Assembly: GCA_020072845.1 (NCBI GenBank)
Contig: JAIQGF010000011.1
Location: forward strand, 1 to 64,000
Origin: Terriglobia bacterium
GTDB taxonomy: Bacteria > Acidobacteriota > Terriglobia > Terriglobales > Acidobacteriaceae
Length of the DNA stretch: 64,000 nucleotides
Direction of reading: 5' to 3'
Of this stretch, positions 29,181 to 37,861 are shown in pieces. The position numbers were made by a program, and so were the translations under genes. Numbering within the stretch: the first letter of the stretch is position 1; every line of letters begins with the position of its first letter. The notes below the pieces were generated by a model. The model searched no databases, had not been told where the DNA came from, and saw nothing but the letters and a program-made list of their open reading frames with translations.

Positions 29181-29489
29181 GGGAATTCCTCTCTCTTTTT
29201 CGTTGTTCGGTGCTTGGGCACACCCCTGGGCGGGCCGGAGACTTCTGCCATCCTGCTACTTAGAGTGCAAGCATACTAATCGCTCGGCCTGACAAAAGCA
29301 AAGCGACGCGAGCCGCATTATTGACTGCAGCGCAGCATTCTTGCTGCCACTCGTAGCTCGGCTGTGGAAGCATAAGTCTTTGCCAGGCTGCTGATTACGA
29401 TTGGAAGGACGGCCGGCAGGCGCCTCAGCCGCAAACTTCTGCGCATTCCAGAGAAAACTTCTGTACTTCCGCATCATGCAGCGAAATGC
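29181..29489. other. Intergenic stretch without a supported gene
   Basis: Between the metalloprotease start and the cold-shock terminator I see no convincing coding frame or RNA gene; one 90-codon minus-strand frame here is Cys/Arg/Ser-rich and unlike a real protein. Confidence 0.5.
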
Positions 29490-29512
29490 AAAAAGGGCGG
29501 CCGAAGCCGCCC
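29490..29512 (-). terminator. Intrinsic terminator of the cold-shock gene
   Basis: Stem GGGCGGC-TTCG-GCCGCCC (29495-29512) followed on the minus strand by TTTTT (29494-29490). It lies 25 nt after the stop codon. Confidence 0.85.
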
Positions 29513-29537
29513 CGAATCGATCATGCAATCTCCGATG

Positions 29538-29738
29538 TTAAACCGGCTGCACGTTTTCCGCTTGCCAACCCTTGGGCCCCTTGACGACGTTAAACTGCAC
29601 CACTTGGCCTTCCTGCAAGCTGCGGAAGCCTCCGGCCTGGATGGCCGAGTAATGGACAAAAACGTCCTCCCCATTCTGCCGGCTGATGAATCCATACCCC
29701 TTGGCGTCGTTGAACCACTTTACTGTTCCTTGTTCCAT
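29538..29738 (-). CDS. Cold-shock protein (CspA family)
   Basis: A 66-residue single cold-shock domain that binds single-stranded RNA/DNA and melts RNA structure. RNP1 is KGYGFISR and RNP2 is [14 protein letters not shown] and the C-terminal AENVQPV are also canonical. The ATG at 29738 has AAGGAA 12 nt upstream. Followed by a strong terminator. About 190 nt separate it from the upstream repeat, room for the long leader usual for csp genes, though I cannot identify a cold box. Confidence 0.95.
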   Translation of the reverse strand: MEQGTVKWFNDAKGYGFISRQNGEDVFVHYSAIQAGGFRSLQEGQVVQFNVVKGPKGWQAENVQPV

Positions 29739-29933
29739 GGCAGTGCCAATTCCTTTTCTTCGGTGTTTGGACGTGGGATCTTGAATCGGAACCTCAGAGG
29801 CAGGAGCGTGCTGCTTGCAGATACTGCTCTCGACCGCTTCAAAACCACGCACTAATATCATACATGAAAGCAGCCGGATGGCCGGGACCGAACTCGTGGC
29901 GATCATATATCTATCTATTTTTCAATAGCTTAG

Positions 29934-30084
29934 GGGGCCGCTGAAAAACACCAAGTGAAGCTCGTTTTGAAAGGGCGCGGCTTCAGCCGCGCCGCAAATT
30001 GCCCTTTATTATTGTCATTCCGAGGGGCTTCAGCCCCGAGGAATCTCGGTTTTGTTCTATCTACGCGAGTTTTTCAGCAGCCCT
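29934..30084. repeat. TIR element, copy 2
   Basis: Second copy of the 8590-8734 element. It has the same ends (left arm diverged to GGCCGCTGAAAAACA, right arm GAGTTTTTCAGCAGCC intact), a compensated hairpin GGCGCGGC-TTCA-GCCGCGCC in place of GGCACGGC/GCCGTGCC, and the identical GTCATTCCGAGGGGCTTCAG core. Paired changes in the stem argue that the structure is selected. Confidence 0.85.
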
Positions 30085-30115
30085 TTAGGAGCCGGTCGTT
30101 GCGGGAGAGTTTGAC

Positions 30116-31090
30116 CTACAGAATTTTCTTGCCGAACGCCGAAAGCGCCAGTTCCACCGCCAGATCGGCGGTGCGGTTATGCTCGTCAATCACCGGGTTC
30201 ACTTCCACGATCTCGAAGCTCACCATGCGCCCGTGGTCGGCAATGATCTCCATCGCCAGGTGAGCTTCGCGGTAGGTGGCGCCGCCGCGGACGGGGGTAC
30301 CCACCCCGGGCGCGTCCTCCGGGTCAATCCAGTCCATGTCGAGCGAGACGTGGTATCCGGCAGTGCCGCGTCCCGCCATGCGCAGCGCCTCTTCCATCAC
30401 GGTGCGCATGCCGCGCTCGTCGATGTCGCGCATGGTGAACACCTCGATGCCGGCGCGCTTGATGTTTTCCTTCTCGATGGTGTCAACGTCACGCACCCCG
30501 ATGAGCACGCAATTCTCCGGCCTCACCTTGGGCGAGAAACCGAAAATGTTGGCCAGCTCTGACGGCCACAGTCCCATGATTGCCGCCAGCGGCATGCCAT
30601 GCACGTTGCCGCTCGGTGAGCTGTGCGGCGTGTTGATGTCGCTGTGTGCGTCAATCCAGAGCAGCCCGGCCGCCTGGTTCTGCCGCCGGTAAAACTCGGA
30701 CACGCCCGACACGGTGCCCACCGCGATGGAGTGGTCGCCGCCCACCGCCAGCGGCACCTTCCCCGCCTCCAGCGTCTTCACCACCAGCTCGGCTTCCTTG
30801 GTGCAGGTTTGCGTGATTTCCTTCAGGTACCTGGCATTGGCCGCGCCGAACGATGCCTTGGTTTCGGCGATGGCGACGCCGATGTTGCCCGCGTCCTCCA
30901 CCTTGTGGCCAAGCTGCTCCAGCCGCGCTTCCAGCCCGGCAACCCGCACCGCCGAACAGCCCATGTCCACCCCGCGCCGCGTCTGCCCCAGATCGAGCGG
31001 CACGCCGATCACGCGAATCTTCTTGGGAAGGATTGACGGCGCCAGGATCGGACCCGGCGCGGGCGGCGTGTGTGGTGTCGTTCCGTCAGG
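30116..31090 (-). CDS. rocF: Arginase
   Basis: A 324-residue ureohydrolase that converts arginine to ornithine and urea. All manganese-binding motifs are present: GGDHS, DAHSDINTP, and SLDMDWIDP; EIVEVNP closes the active site. The conserved SSPSGNVHGMPLA loop, which binds the substrate amino group, favours arginase over agmatinase. The start is MPDGTTP at 31090; an upstream ATG would lie in the heptamer array. No arginine-transport gene adjoins, and the gene is probably monocistronic. Confidence 0.93.
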   Translation of the reverse strand, partial: PDGTTPHTPPAPGPILAPSILPKKIRVIGVPLDLGQTRRGVDMGCSAVRVAGLEARLEQLGHKVEDAGNIGVAIAETKASFGAANARYLKEITQTCTKEAELVVKTLEAGKVPLAVGGDHSIAVGTVSGVSEFYRRQNQAAGLLWIDAHSDINTPHSSPSGNVHGMPLAAIMGLWPSELANIFGFSPKVRPENCVLIGVRDVDTIEKENIKRAGIEVFTMRDIDERGMRTVMEEALRMAGRGTAGYHVSLDMDWIDPEDAPGVGTPVRGGATYREAHLAMEIIADHGRMVSFEIVEVNPVIDEHNRTADLAVELALSAFGKKIL

Positions 31091-31097
31091 CATAAAA

Positions 31098-31169
31098 GGT
31101 CGATGGTCCATGGTCTATGGTCGATGGCAACATCGTAAGCTCGGCGGCCATCGACCATCGACCATCGAC
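31098..31169. repeat. Heptamer arrays, inverted pair (GGTCGAT / CATCGAC)
   Basis: 31098-31125: GGTCGAT, GGTCCAT, GGTCTAT, GGTCGAT. 31149-31169: CATCGAC three times. The second is the complement of the first, so the 83-nt gap between asnS and the arginase gene can fold as one hairpin. Confidence 0.88.
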
Positions 31170-31173
31170 AGCG

Positions 31174-32529
31174 TTACGGATACATCCGATGCAGCATGCG
31201 GGGAAACGGAATCGTCTCGCGCACGTGTTCCAGCCCGCAAATCCACGCCACTGCTCGCTCGATGCCCATGCCGAAGCCGCCATGCGGGTTCGAGCCGTAC
31301 TTCCGCAAGTCGAGATACCACTTGAACGCCGCCTCCGGCAAGTTGTGTTCATGGATCCGTTGCAGCAGCAGGTCGTACGACGCCATACGCTGCGAGCCGC
31401 CGATAATCTCGCCGTACCCTTCCGGCGCGAGCACGTCCACGCACAATGCGACCTTGGGATTGTTCGGGTCGGGCTCCATGTAGAACGCCTTCACCTCGGC
31501 CGGGTAGCGATGCACCATCACCGGCCGGTCGAACTGCGCCGAGATGTACGTCTCGTCGGGCGACCCGAAATCGCCGCCCCATTCGAATTTCGTCTCCAGC
31601 TTGCCCTCGGCATAACCCTTTTGCAGGATTTCGACTGCCTCGTCGTAGCTGATCCGCGGGAACGGCGCGGCAATTTTTTCCAACTGGCTGACGTCGCGCC
31701 CGATGAATTCCAGCTCTTTCCGCCGCTTCTCCAGCACCCGCCGCACGATCTGCAAGAGCAGCCCCTCGGCCAGGTTCATGATGTCGTCGAGGTCGGCGAA
31801 CGCCATCTCCGGCTCCACCATCCAGAACTCGGTCAGGTGCCGCCGCGTCTTCGATTTTTCCGCGCGGAACGTGGGCCCGAACGAATACACCTTGCCCAGC
31901 GCCATCGCCGTCGCTTCGATGTAGAGCTGCCCCGACTGCGTCAGGAACGCCTGCTCCTCGAAATAGTCCACCGGAAACAGCGTGCTCGTGCCCTCGCACG
32001 CGGCCGGCGTGAGGATGGGCGGATCGGTGAGCACGAAACCCTGCTCGTCCAAGTAATCGCGTACTGCCTTGATGATCTCCGCCCGCACGCGCAGGATCGC
32101 CGCCTGGCGTGGCGTGCGCAGCCACAGGTGGCGATGCTCCATCAGGAAATCAACGCCGTGTTCCTTCAGCGAGATCGGGTACGGGTCGTCTTCCGCGACC
32201 TTCTGCACCACCTGCACGTCGCTGACGTCGAGCTCGTATCCGCCGGGCGCGCGTTTGTCGGCCCGCACCTTGCCGCGCACGATCACGCTCGATTCCTGGG
32301 TCAGCCCCTTGAGCGCTTCAAAGGCCTGCGGCGCCTGATTCTTCGGCACCACGCCCTGGATCACGCCCGACCCGTCGCGAAACTGCGGAAACAGCAGCTT
32401 GCCGCTCTCGCGCAGGTTGTACAGCCAGCCGCGCAGTTCGACCGTCTGCCCTTCGTATTTTCCGATCTCGTCAATGCGCGCGACCGGCGCTTCGGTCTTC
32501 AATTCTGTTTTGACTTCTTCGGTTGGCAT
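31174..32529 (-). CDS. asnS: Asparaginyl-tRNA synthetase
   Basis: A 451-residue class IIb synthetase. The N-terminal OB-fold binds the anticodon ([26 protein letters not shown]). The catalytic domain has motif 2 [21 protein letters not shown] and motif 3 [21 protein letters not shown]. The absence of the aspartyl-type insertion and the [11 protein letters not shown] signature identify AsnRS rather than AspRS. Start at MPTEEVK. It lies 83 nt upstream of the arginase gene on the same strand, separated by a repeat hairpin. Confidence 0.95.
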   Translation of the reverse strand: MPTEEVKTELKTEAPVARIDEIGKYEGQTVELRGWLYNLRESGKLLFPQFRDGSGVIQGVVPKNQAPQAFEALKGLTQESSVIVRGKVRADKRAPGGYELDVSDVQVVQKVAEDDPYPISLKEHGVDFLMEHRHLWLRTPRQAAILRVRAEIIKAVRDYLDEQGFVLTDPPILTPAACEGTSTLFPVDYFEEQAFLTQSGQLYIEATAMALGKVYSFGPTFRAEKSKTRRHLTEFWMVEPEMAFADLDDIMNLAEGLLLQIVRRVLEKRRKELEFIGRDVSQLEKIAAPFPRISYDEAVEILQKGYAEGKLETKFEWGGDFGSPDETYISAQFDRPVMVHRYPAEVKAFYMEPDPNNPKVALCVDVLAPEGYGEIIGGSQRMASYDLLLQRIHEHNLPEAAFKWYLDLRKYGSNPHGGFGMGIERAVAWICGLEHVRETIPFPRMLHRMYP

Positions 32530-32544
32530 ATAGGCAACTCAAAC

Positions 32545-32616
32545 ATTGAACCGCAGAGGACGCTAAGGTCGCAAAGGAATGACTTCGCATACTTCGCGTC
32601 CTTTGCGGTAAGTCCT
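32545..32616. repeat. Inverted ACCGCAGAGGACGC / TCCTTTGCGGT repeat
   Basis: GAACCGCAGAGGACGCTAAG and GCGTCCTTTGCGGTAAG face each other. The word ACTTCGCGTCCTTTGCGGT is shared exactly with the end of thiE at 7137-7155. Confidence 0.7.
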
Positions 32617-33447
32617 TTATCCCGCGGCGCTCGCTGCCTGCTCCAGTTTCTTAAACGCCTCGCTCATTCCGCTCGCCACCTGCGCCTGCGTCTTGCCGTC
32701 GCCTTCGATCTCCAGCAGCAGCGGCGGCGTATGCGGCGCCGAGCGCAGCAACCTCATCGTCTCCGCCCAGTCAATGGATCCCTCGCCCGGCCACAGGTGC
32801 GTGTCCTTTTCCTTCTTGTTGTCGTGCACGTGCGTCGAAAGAATGTGGTTTTTCAGAATCGCGAACGCGCCCCCCACGTCGCTCATGATGTGCGCGTGTC
32901 CCACGTCGAAGCACACGCCCACGTCGTCGAAATGCGAGGTGTGCAGCAGCTCCACCAGCCGCTCCGGCGTAGACAGCTCGTTGGGGATATTCTCCAGCAG
33001 GATCTTCACGCCGAGCGGCTTGGCGAAGGCGCGGAGGTGCTCGATCGAGGTCATGGCCGCCTCGAACTTGCGCTCATCGAATTCCTCGTTGCCGATCCCG
33101 ACGTGCTGCACCAGGTAGCGATAGGGCACGTGCTCGGCCACTTCGATGGCGCGCTTGATCTCGTCCATGGCATCAATGCGGCCCTTGCGGTCTTTTTCCG
33201 CGATATTCAGCGGGGCGACATCGCGGCGGCGCCATTCGTAGCTGTTGTACATCGGCGAGTGCACCGAGTTGAGCTGCGCGCCCGTGCTCTTGAACCAGGC
33301 CGCGATTTCGAGCACGTGCTGCTTCCGCTGCGCGTAGTCGAAATGTCCGCGGAAGGCGAAGATCTCGATCGCCTCCGCGCCTGCGCGCGTCAGTCCATCC
33401 AGCAAGCCCGGGTGCAGGCGCTCGCGTACGTATGCGTATGTGGACAT
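32617..33447 (-). CDS. Sugar phosphate isomerase/epimerase-like TIM-barrel protein
   Basis: A 276-residue AP-endonuclease-2-type (xylose-isomerase-like) barrel with metal ligands in LLENIPNE (Glu), VCFDVGHAHI (Asp, His), THVHDN (His, Asp) and LLLEIEGDG (Glu). Substrate unknown. Start is taken at 33447: a TATGCT -10 box (33460-33455) lies 7 nt before it, and the alternative ATG at 33459 falls inside that box. Probably leaderless. Confidence 0.85.
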   Translation of the reverse strand: MSTYAYVRERLHPGLLDGLTRAGAEAIEIFAFRGHFDYAQRKQHVLEIAAWFKSTGAQLNSVHSPMYNSYEWRRRDVAPLNIAEKDRKGRIDAMDEIKRAIEVAEHVPYRYLVQHVGIGNEEFDERKFEAAMTSIEHLRAFAKPLGVKILLENIPNELSTPERLVELLHTSHFDDVGVCFDVGHAHIMSDVGGAFAILKNHILSTHVHDNKKEKDTHLWPGEGSIDWAETMRLLRSAPHTPPLLLEIEGDGKTQAQVASGMSEAFKKLEQAASAAG

Positions 33448-33465
33448 CGCTTTGAGCATAGCTAT

Positions 33466-33638
33466 CAGCCGTCAGTTCTCAGCTTTCAGAGGTTTTCGGT
33501 TATCGGTTAACGGTTGTCGGTTCATGGTTCGTCCGCGTGCAATACCGGGGCGTTGTTCAATTACAAATTACAAATTGCAAATTACAAATCCAAGTCCAAC
33601 GATGACAACCGATAACCGACGACCGTAAACCGACAACT
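33466..33638. repeat. Three heptamer arrays in one gap
   Basis: 33466-33528: nine units (CAGCCGT, CAGTTCT, CAGCTTT, CAGAGGT, then TTTCGGT, TATCGGT, TAACGGT, TGTCGGT, TCATGGT). 33559-33586: AATTACA, AATTACA, AATTGCA, AATTACA. 33604-33638: GACAACC, GATAACC, GACGACC, GTAAACC, GACAACT, the complement of the CGGT series. This is the densest array region in the window; it abuts the stop of ggt. Confidence 0.9.
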
Positions 33639-35445
33639 AGTACCCTACCGCCTTCCCATTATTTCTCGCGTCCGTCCCGCCCAGCCGCTCGCCGGTTTTC
33701 GGGTTGATCTCGATCACCTCGGCGTCGCTCCAGTAACCGCTCGGGTACATCGGGTCCTCGGTCGCGAGCTTGTGCCCCATGTTGCGCAGCAGGCTGAGCG
33801 TGTCCGGCGAAAATCCCACCCGCTCCACGTAGACCCAATCCGGCTGCCACTGCTGGTGAAAACGCGCCGCGTTCACCGCCTGCTGCACGTTCAGCCCGTA
33901 ATCAAGGATGCCCAGCAGCACGTTGGCGACTGTCGTAATTATGCGTGGCCCGCCCGGCGACCCCAACACCAGCAGCAGCTTGCCGTTGCTGACCACCATG
34001 GTGGGCGTCATCGCCGACAGCGGACGCTTCCCCGGCCCGATCGCGTTGGCCTCGCCCTGCAGCAGCCCGAACAGGTTCGGCACGCCCGGTTTCGAGGTGA
34101 AGTCGTCCATCTCGTCGTTCAGCAGGAACCCCAGTCCCTCGGCCGTCACCGCCGATCCGAAGCTCTCGTTCAAGGTCGTAGTGACCGCCACGGCGTTGCC
34201 CTCGGCGTCCACCACCGAGTAGTGCGTGGTATTCACGGGTTCATTGACCGTCGCTAGCGCAGCACGGCCGTCGACCAAAGCCTGCCCCGAGCGCAGCCGA
34301 GGGGACCGTCGACCGTCGACCGCTGCGTAGCGTTCCAGCTCATTGAAGATCGCGGGACGCTGCAGCCCGTTGCTGGCGCTCGCCTTGTCCGGGTTCACCG
34401 ATTCGCGCCACGCCGCGCCGTACTTCTTGTCAATCAATTGCGCTACCGGCACGCGCGCAAAGTCGGGATCGCCCATGAATTCCGCTCGATCATAAAACGC
34501 GCGGCGAAAGGCCTCAATCGCCAAGTGCGTCGCTTGCGCCGAACCGGCGCCGTACTTCTTCAGATCGTATCCCTCAAGGATGTTGAGAATCTCCAGCAGC
34601 GCCACTCCCCCCGACGACGGCGGCGGCGCGCTGTAGATGTCCATCCCGCGGTACGTGCCGTGCACCGGCTCGCGCTCTTTCGCCTCGTAATCCGCTAGGT
34701 CCTTCGCGGTCATCAGGCCGCCGCCCTTCTCGACCGCGGCGGCCAGTTGTCGCGCCATTTCGCCGTGATAGAAGTCGTCGGGATTTTTCGCGATCCGCTC
34801 CAGGGTTTGCGCCAGCTCCGGCTGCTTCAGGGTCTCACCCTGCTCATAAAACTTGCCGTCGCGCTGGAAGATGCGCCGCGACTCGGCAAACTCGCCCAGG
34901 TGGTAGTGCGGATTGCGCAGGTCCTGCGCGTCTTCGTACGACAGAGCAAATCCCTCGCGCGCCAGCCGGATCGCCGGCGCCATCACCTGCGCCAGCGTCA
35001 GCTTGCCGTATTTCTTCTGCGCGTACGCCAGCCCGGCCACCGAGCCCGGCACGCCGATCGCTTTGTACCCCACCAGACTCGCGCCCGGAATCACGTTGCC
35101 CTGCGCGTCCAGATACATGTCGCGCACGGCGGCTGCCGGCGCCTTCTCGCGATAATCAATGAAGTGGAATTTTCCCGTGTTCAGGCGGATCAGCATGAAC
35201 CCGCCGCCGCCGATGTTGCCCGCCTGCGGATGCACCACCGCCAGCACAAACCCGGTGGCCACCGCGGCATCCACGGCGTTGCCGCCCTGCTTCATCACGT
35301 CCACGCCCGCCTGCGACGCCAATTCGTGCTGGCTGGCGACCATGGCGTGCGGCGCGTGCGTCGGACGCATCGGCGCCGCCCCGGCGCATACCGCGGCTAC
35401 GGTCGCAAAAACCAGCGCGATCAATGATTTGCGGTGGAGTGGCAT
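33637..35445 (-). CDS. ggt: Gamma-glutamyltransferase
   Basis: A 602-residue exported Ntn hydrolase that cleaves glutathione and gamma-glutamyl compounds in the periplasm. Signal peptide SLIALVFATVAAVCAGAAP. The catalytic Thr that follows autocleavage is in NTTHYSVVDAEGNAVAVTTTLN, and the glycine-rich substrate loop is PLSAMTPTMV; GGGGFMLI and the C-terminal GSPGGPRIITTV are also conserved. Start at MPLHRKS. Odd: a 20-residue insert just before the catalytic Thr (AVDGRRSPRLRSGQALVDGR) is coded by repeat sequence at 34266-34325. Confidence 0.94.
   Translation of the reverse strand: MPLHRKSLIALVFATVAAVCAGAAPMRPTHAPHAMVASQHELASQAGVDVMKQGGNAVDAAVATGFVLAVVHPQAGNIGGGGFMLIRLNTGKFHFIDYREKAPAAAVRDMYLDAQGNVIPGASLVGYKAIGVPGSVAGLAYAQKKYGKLTLAQVMAPAIRLAREGFALSYEDAQDLRNPHYHLGEFAESRRIFQRDGKFYEQGETLKQPELAQTLERIAKNPDDFYHGEMARQLAAAVEKGGGLMTAKDLADYEAKEREPVHGTYRGMDIYSAPPPSSGGVALLEILNILEGYDLKKYGAGSAQATHLAIEAFRRAFYDRAEFMGDPDFARVPVAQLIDKKYGAAWRESVNPDKASASNGLQRPAIFNELERYAAVDGRRSPRLRSGQALVDGRAALATVNEPVNTTHYSVVDAEGNAVAVTTTLNESFGSAVTAEGLGFLLNDEMDDFTSKPGVPNLFGLLQGEANAIGPGKRPLSAMTPTMVVSNGKLLLVLGSPGGPRIITTVANVLLGILDYGLNVQQAVNAARFHQQWQPDWVYVERVGFSPDTLSLLRNMGHKLATEDPMYPSGYWSDAEVIEINPKTGERLGGTDARNNGKAVGY
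34266..34325. repeat. Repeat insertion inside ggt
   Basis: GACCGTC, GACCGTC, GACCGCT at 34304-34324, a facing GGCCGTCGACC at 34266-34276, and between them GCCCCGAGCGCAGCCGAGGGG, similar to the core of the repeat at 60.86 kb. The insertion keeps the frame. Confidence 0.75.
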
Positions 35446-35704
35446 GGCAAGTTCTCGTCCCACAGCAGAATCTCTGAGGCTAGCGTAGGGGATGACGGAG
35501 AGTCAAATGTGCCTGCCAGAAATGGCTGGTGGCCTGTCCGGCCCAGCCGCGCAGTCTCGCCGGCAAGTCGGGCCATTTCTTCCCGATTCGGAATACTATA
35601 TCCGCGCCCTCGCGCGGCGTTATTGCTGAAGTCGGGCGCGGCGGGGGTATTCTGTCGATCGACCGCAGCCCAGAAATAAAAACTCGGCTAAGGGGGCCTC
35701 CCGT

Positions 35705-36358
35705 ATGCCAGCATGGTGCCGCTGCAGAATGCGTTGGGCGTTGTTAGTCCTGATCCTATGTCCGGCCGGTGCTTTCGCCCAGGAACTCAAGCCGGTCCAG
35801 CTTCCCAAGCCACAAACCGACGTCGGTCGTCCGCTGATGCAAGTTCTGAAGGACCGCAGGTCGACGCGCAGCTTCAGTCCGGAAAAGCTGCCGCCCCAGG
35901 TGCTATCGAATCTGCTTTGGGCGGCCTTCGGGGTGAATCGCCCCGACTCCGGCAAACGCACCGCCCCTTCCGCCATGGACTGGGAGGAGACCGAGATTTA
36001 CGTCGCCACCGCCGATGGGCTTTATGTCTACGACGCCAAGTCGCAGCAACTGATTCCGGTGCTGCACGACGATGTGCGCGCCCAGACCGGAACTCAGGCT
36101 TTCGTGAAGGACGCACCCCTGAACCTGGTCTACGTTGCCGATCTGGCCAAGACCCGCAGCAGCTCTGCCGACCGCGACCTGTTCGTGGCCGCCGACGCCG
36201 GCTTCATCGCTCAGAATGTTTATCTGTTCTGCGCTTCCGAACGGTTGGCGACCGTGGTTCGCGGCAGCCTTGACCGTCCGGCACTGGCCAAGATCCTGCG
36301 GCTGCGCCCTGATCAGAGGATCATCCTGGCGCAAACGGTGGGCTACCCACAGAAGTGA
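35705..36358 (+). CDS. Exported SagB-type nitroreductase-family protein
   Basis: A 217-residue protein with a signal peptide (ALLVLILCPAGAFAQ). It has the nitroreductase-fold FMN-binding pattern LKDRRSTRSFSPEKLPPQVLSNLLWAAFGVNRP and GFIAQNVYLFCASE. SagB-like dehydrogenases oxidise thiazolines in RiPP pathways, but here there is no cyclase or precursor gene, and export points to another redox role. Start at 35705 is preceded by a G-rich site; an alternative ATG at 35729 is possible. Confidence 0.82.
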   Translation: MPAWCRCRMRWALLVLILCPAGAFAQELKPVQLPKPQTDVGRPLMQVLKDRRSTRSFSPEKLPPQVLSNLLWAAFGVNRPDSGKRTAPSAMDWEETEIYVATADGLYVYDAKSQQLIPVLHDDVRAQTGTQAFVKDAPLNLVYVADLAKTRSSSADRDLFVAADAGFIAQNVYLFCASERLATVVRGSLDRPALAKILRLRPDQRIILAQTVGYPQK

Positions 36359-36470
36359 CACCGCGCAGCAAGGTAGCTTCCAGTTTCCGGTTTGCCGACC
36401 ATACGGGTGTAACTGCCGTCTGTAGCAGTTCCGTTGCGAGACAATGGGCATGCCTGATCGGGTGACCACA

Positions 36471-36848
36471 ATGAACTCTGCGGAAATCTTCGTGCAATTC
36501 GCAATGGCCATCAATCATCACGACATGCCAGCTCTGACGGCCCTGATGGCAGCCGATCATGTCTTCGTAGACTCAGTGGGGCATCGGATGCACACCGCGA
36601 CATCCATGGAAGTTGGTTGGCGCAGCTACTTCGCGATGTGTCCGGACTACTGGATTCACACAGACAATGTGATGGCGGAGGATGACGTAGTGTTAGCGGC
36701 GGGGGAGGCGGGCGGGACGATAGACGGCACATCGTGGCGGACGCCCGCGGCTTGGAAGGCGGTGATGCGTGACGGCAAAGTGATGGAATGGCGGGTGTTC
36801 GCTGACAATAAGCCGGTTTACGAGATTTTAGCGAGGCGGCAGCAGTAG
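36471..36848 (+). CDS. NTF2-like (SnoaL-type) protein
   Basis: About 125 residues forming one SnoaL/NTF2 fold: FVQFAMAINHHDMPALTALMAADHVFVDSVG, a central GWRSYFAMCPDYWIHTDNV, and WKAVMRDGKVMEWRVFADNKP. Such small alpha-beta cones serve as ring-opening or isomerase enzymes or binding proteins. The start is uncertain: ATG at 36471 or an in-frame start at 36444. Monocistronic. Confidence 0.78.
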   Translation: MNSAEIFVQFAMAINHHDMPALTALMAADHVFVDSVGHRMHTATSMEVGWRSYFAMCPDYWIHTDNVMAEDDVVLAAGEAGGTIDGTSWRTPAAWKAVMRDGKVMEWRVFADNKPVYEILARRQQ

Positions 36849-37300
36849 CGCCTCCTTCGGGCCCTTGCAAACACAGCTTTCTGCGCCGAAACGCGAGCGG
36901 AGCAGCGATTCTGCAGATTCTGTAGGAACGAGAGCAGTGCCTCCAGCGTCTCGTCGGGCGCCTCCTCCGGCAGGAAATGAGCGGCTGGCAAACGCGATTA
37001 CCGGTATTGCCGCGATGAAAGCGCTGGACAGCTTACTGTACAACTACGGTGCAACCAATTCCGCCGCGAAGGGGGCTGCAGTGGTTGTAGACTGATGAGA
37101 ATACTTACCCGTTGATTGCGGAGGGATGCGTGAGCGGTCGAAACGGGCGGTCTTGAAATCGGCTGACTTGACATTCTCCAACCTATTCTCAATAGCTTGC
37201 GTGCACGTTAGACCATCCTAAGTGATGCAACATCGCCTCATTCGACACGTTCGGGAGACTACTTGGGAGACTAGGAGACTAAACCAATTCCGGATGCGCA
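36849..37300. other. Intergenic stretch at the start of an accessory patch
   Basis: About 450 nt of lower-GC sequence with no supported gene. A 76-codon frame at 36865-37095 is present but shows no family resemblance, ribosome site or plausible composition. Confidence 0.45.
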
Positions 37301-37861
37301 ATGAAGAACAGAAACAAGAATGCGTTTGTCGCCTACCACGAAGCCGGTCACGCGGTTATGTGCTGGTGTCTCGGGCTGAGGGTGCCCGGCGCTACCGTTG
37401 TCCCCGATGAAGATTCGGCTGGTCATGTCGAGAGCCTTCGGGAAAAGCCAAGCACCTACAAGGGCATTGATTCGGGCGACCGCTGGCACCCTTCCCGGCT
37501 TCGGCTGGAGAAGCGGGTTATGATCCTGCAAGCTGGGGAAGTGGCGCAACGTCGTTACAATTCCGGTTCCGTTCGCCGTGTTCACTCTCAGGACGACTTC
37601 TACAAATGCCGTGAACTTCTGCGCAAATACGCCCCTGATGAAAAGAAGCTGGACATAGAGAACCATTACCTGATGCTGCGTAAATGGACTATCCACCTAA
37701 TTGAGCAGCACTGGTATCTGGTAGAGGCGGTTGCCACGGCTTTGCTTGAATGCGGTGAGATGTCCGGCACTCAACTCCGCGCTGTAATCTGCGGCGCTGC
37801 CGACCAACAACCCATCAGCGAAACCCACGATGTTGCAAAGCCGATTCGCGATCGAAACTAG
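37301..37861 (+). CDS. Stand-alone M41-like (FtsH-type) zinc peptidase domain protein
   Basis: A 186-residue protein starting almost directly with the zinc motif AYHEAGHAVMCW (His13, Glu14, His17), then LRVPGATVVPDEDSAGHVES, which parallels the start of the FtsH peptidase domain, and a helical C-terminus (LIEQHWYLVEAVATALLE). The AAA ATPase and membrane segments of FtsH are absent. Such short M41-like proteins appear scattered in mobile or accessory regions with unknown function. Composition is lower in GC than the chromosome average. It converges with the next gene, overlapping by 4 nt. Confidence 0.75.
   Translation: MKNRNKNAFVAYHEAGHAVMCWCLGLRVPGATVVPDEDSAGHVESLREKPSTYKGIDSGDRWHPSRLRLEKRVMILQAGEVAQRRYNSGSVRRVHSQDDFYKCRELLRKYAPDEKKLDIENHYLMLRKWTIHLIEQHWYLVEAVATALLECGEMSGTQLRAVICGAADQQPISETHDVAKPIRDRN

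Noticed and set aside
31117-33510. Long plus-strand frame opposite asnS and the isomerase gene
   Set aside because: It crosses two well-supported genes and their repeat-filled gap; composition is that of an antisense shadow.
35705-36358. RiPP cluster around the SagB-like gene
   Set aside because: No precursor peptide, cyclodehydratase or transporter adjoins, and the protein has a signal peptide.
36865-37095. 76-codon frame after the NTF2-like gene
   Set aside because: No ribosome binding site, no family resemblance, composition not protein-like.
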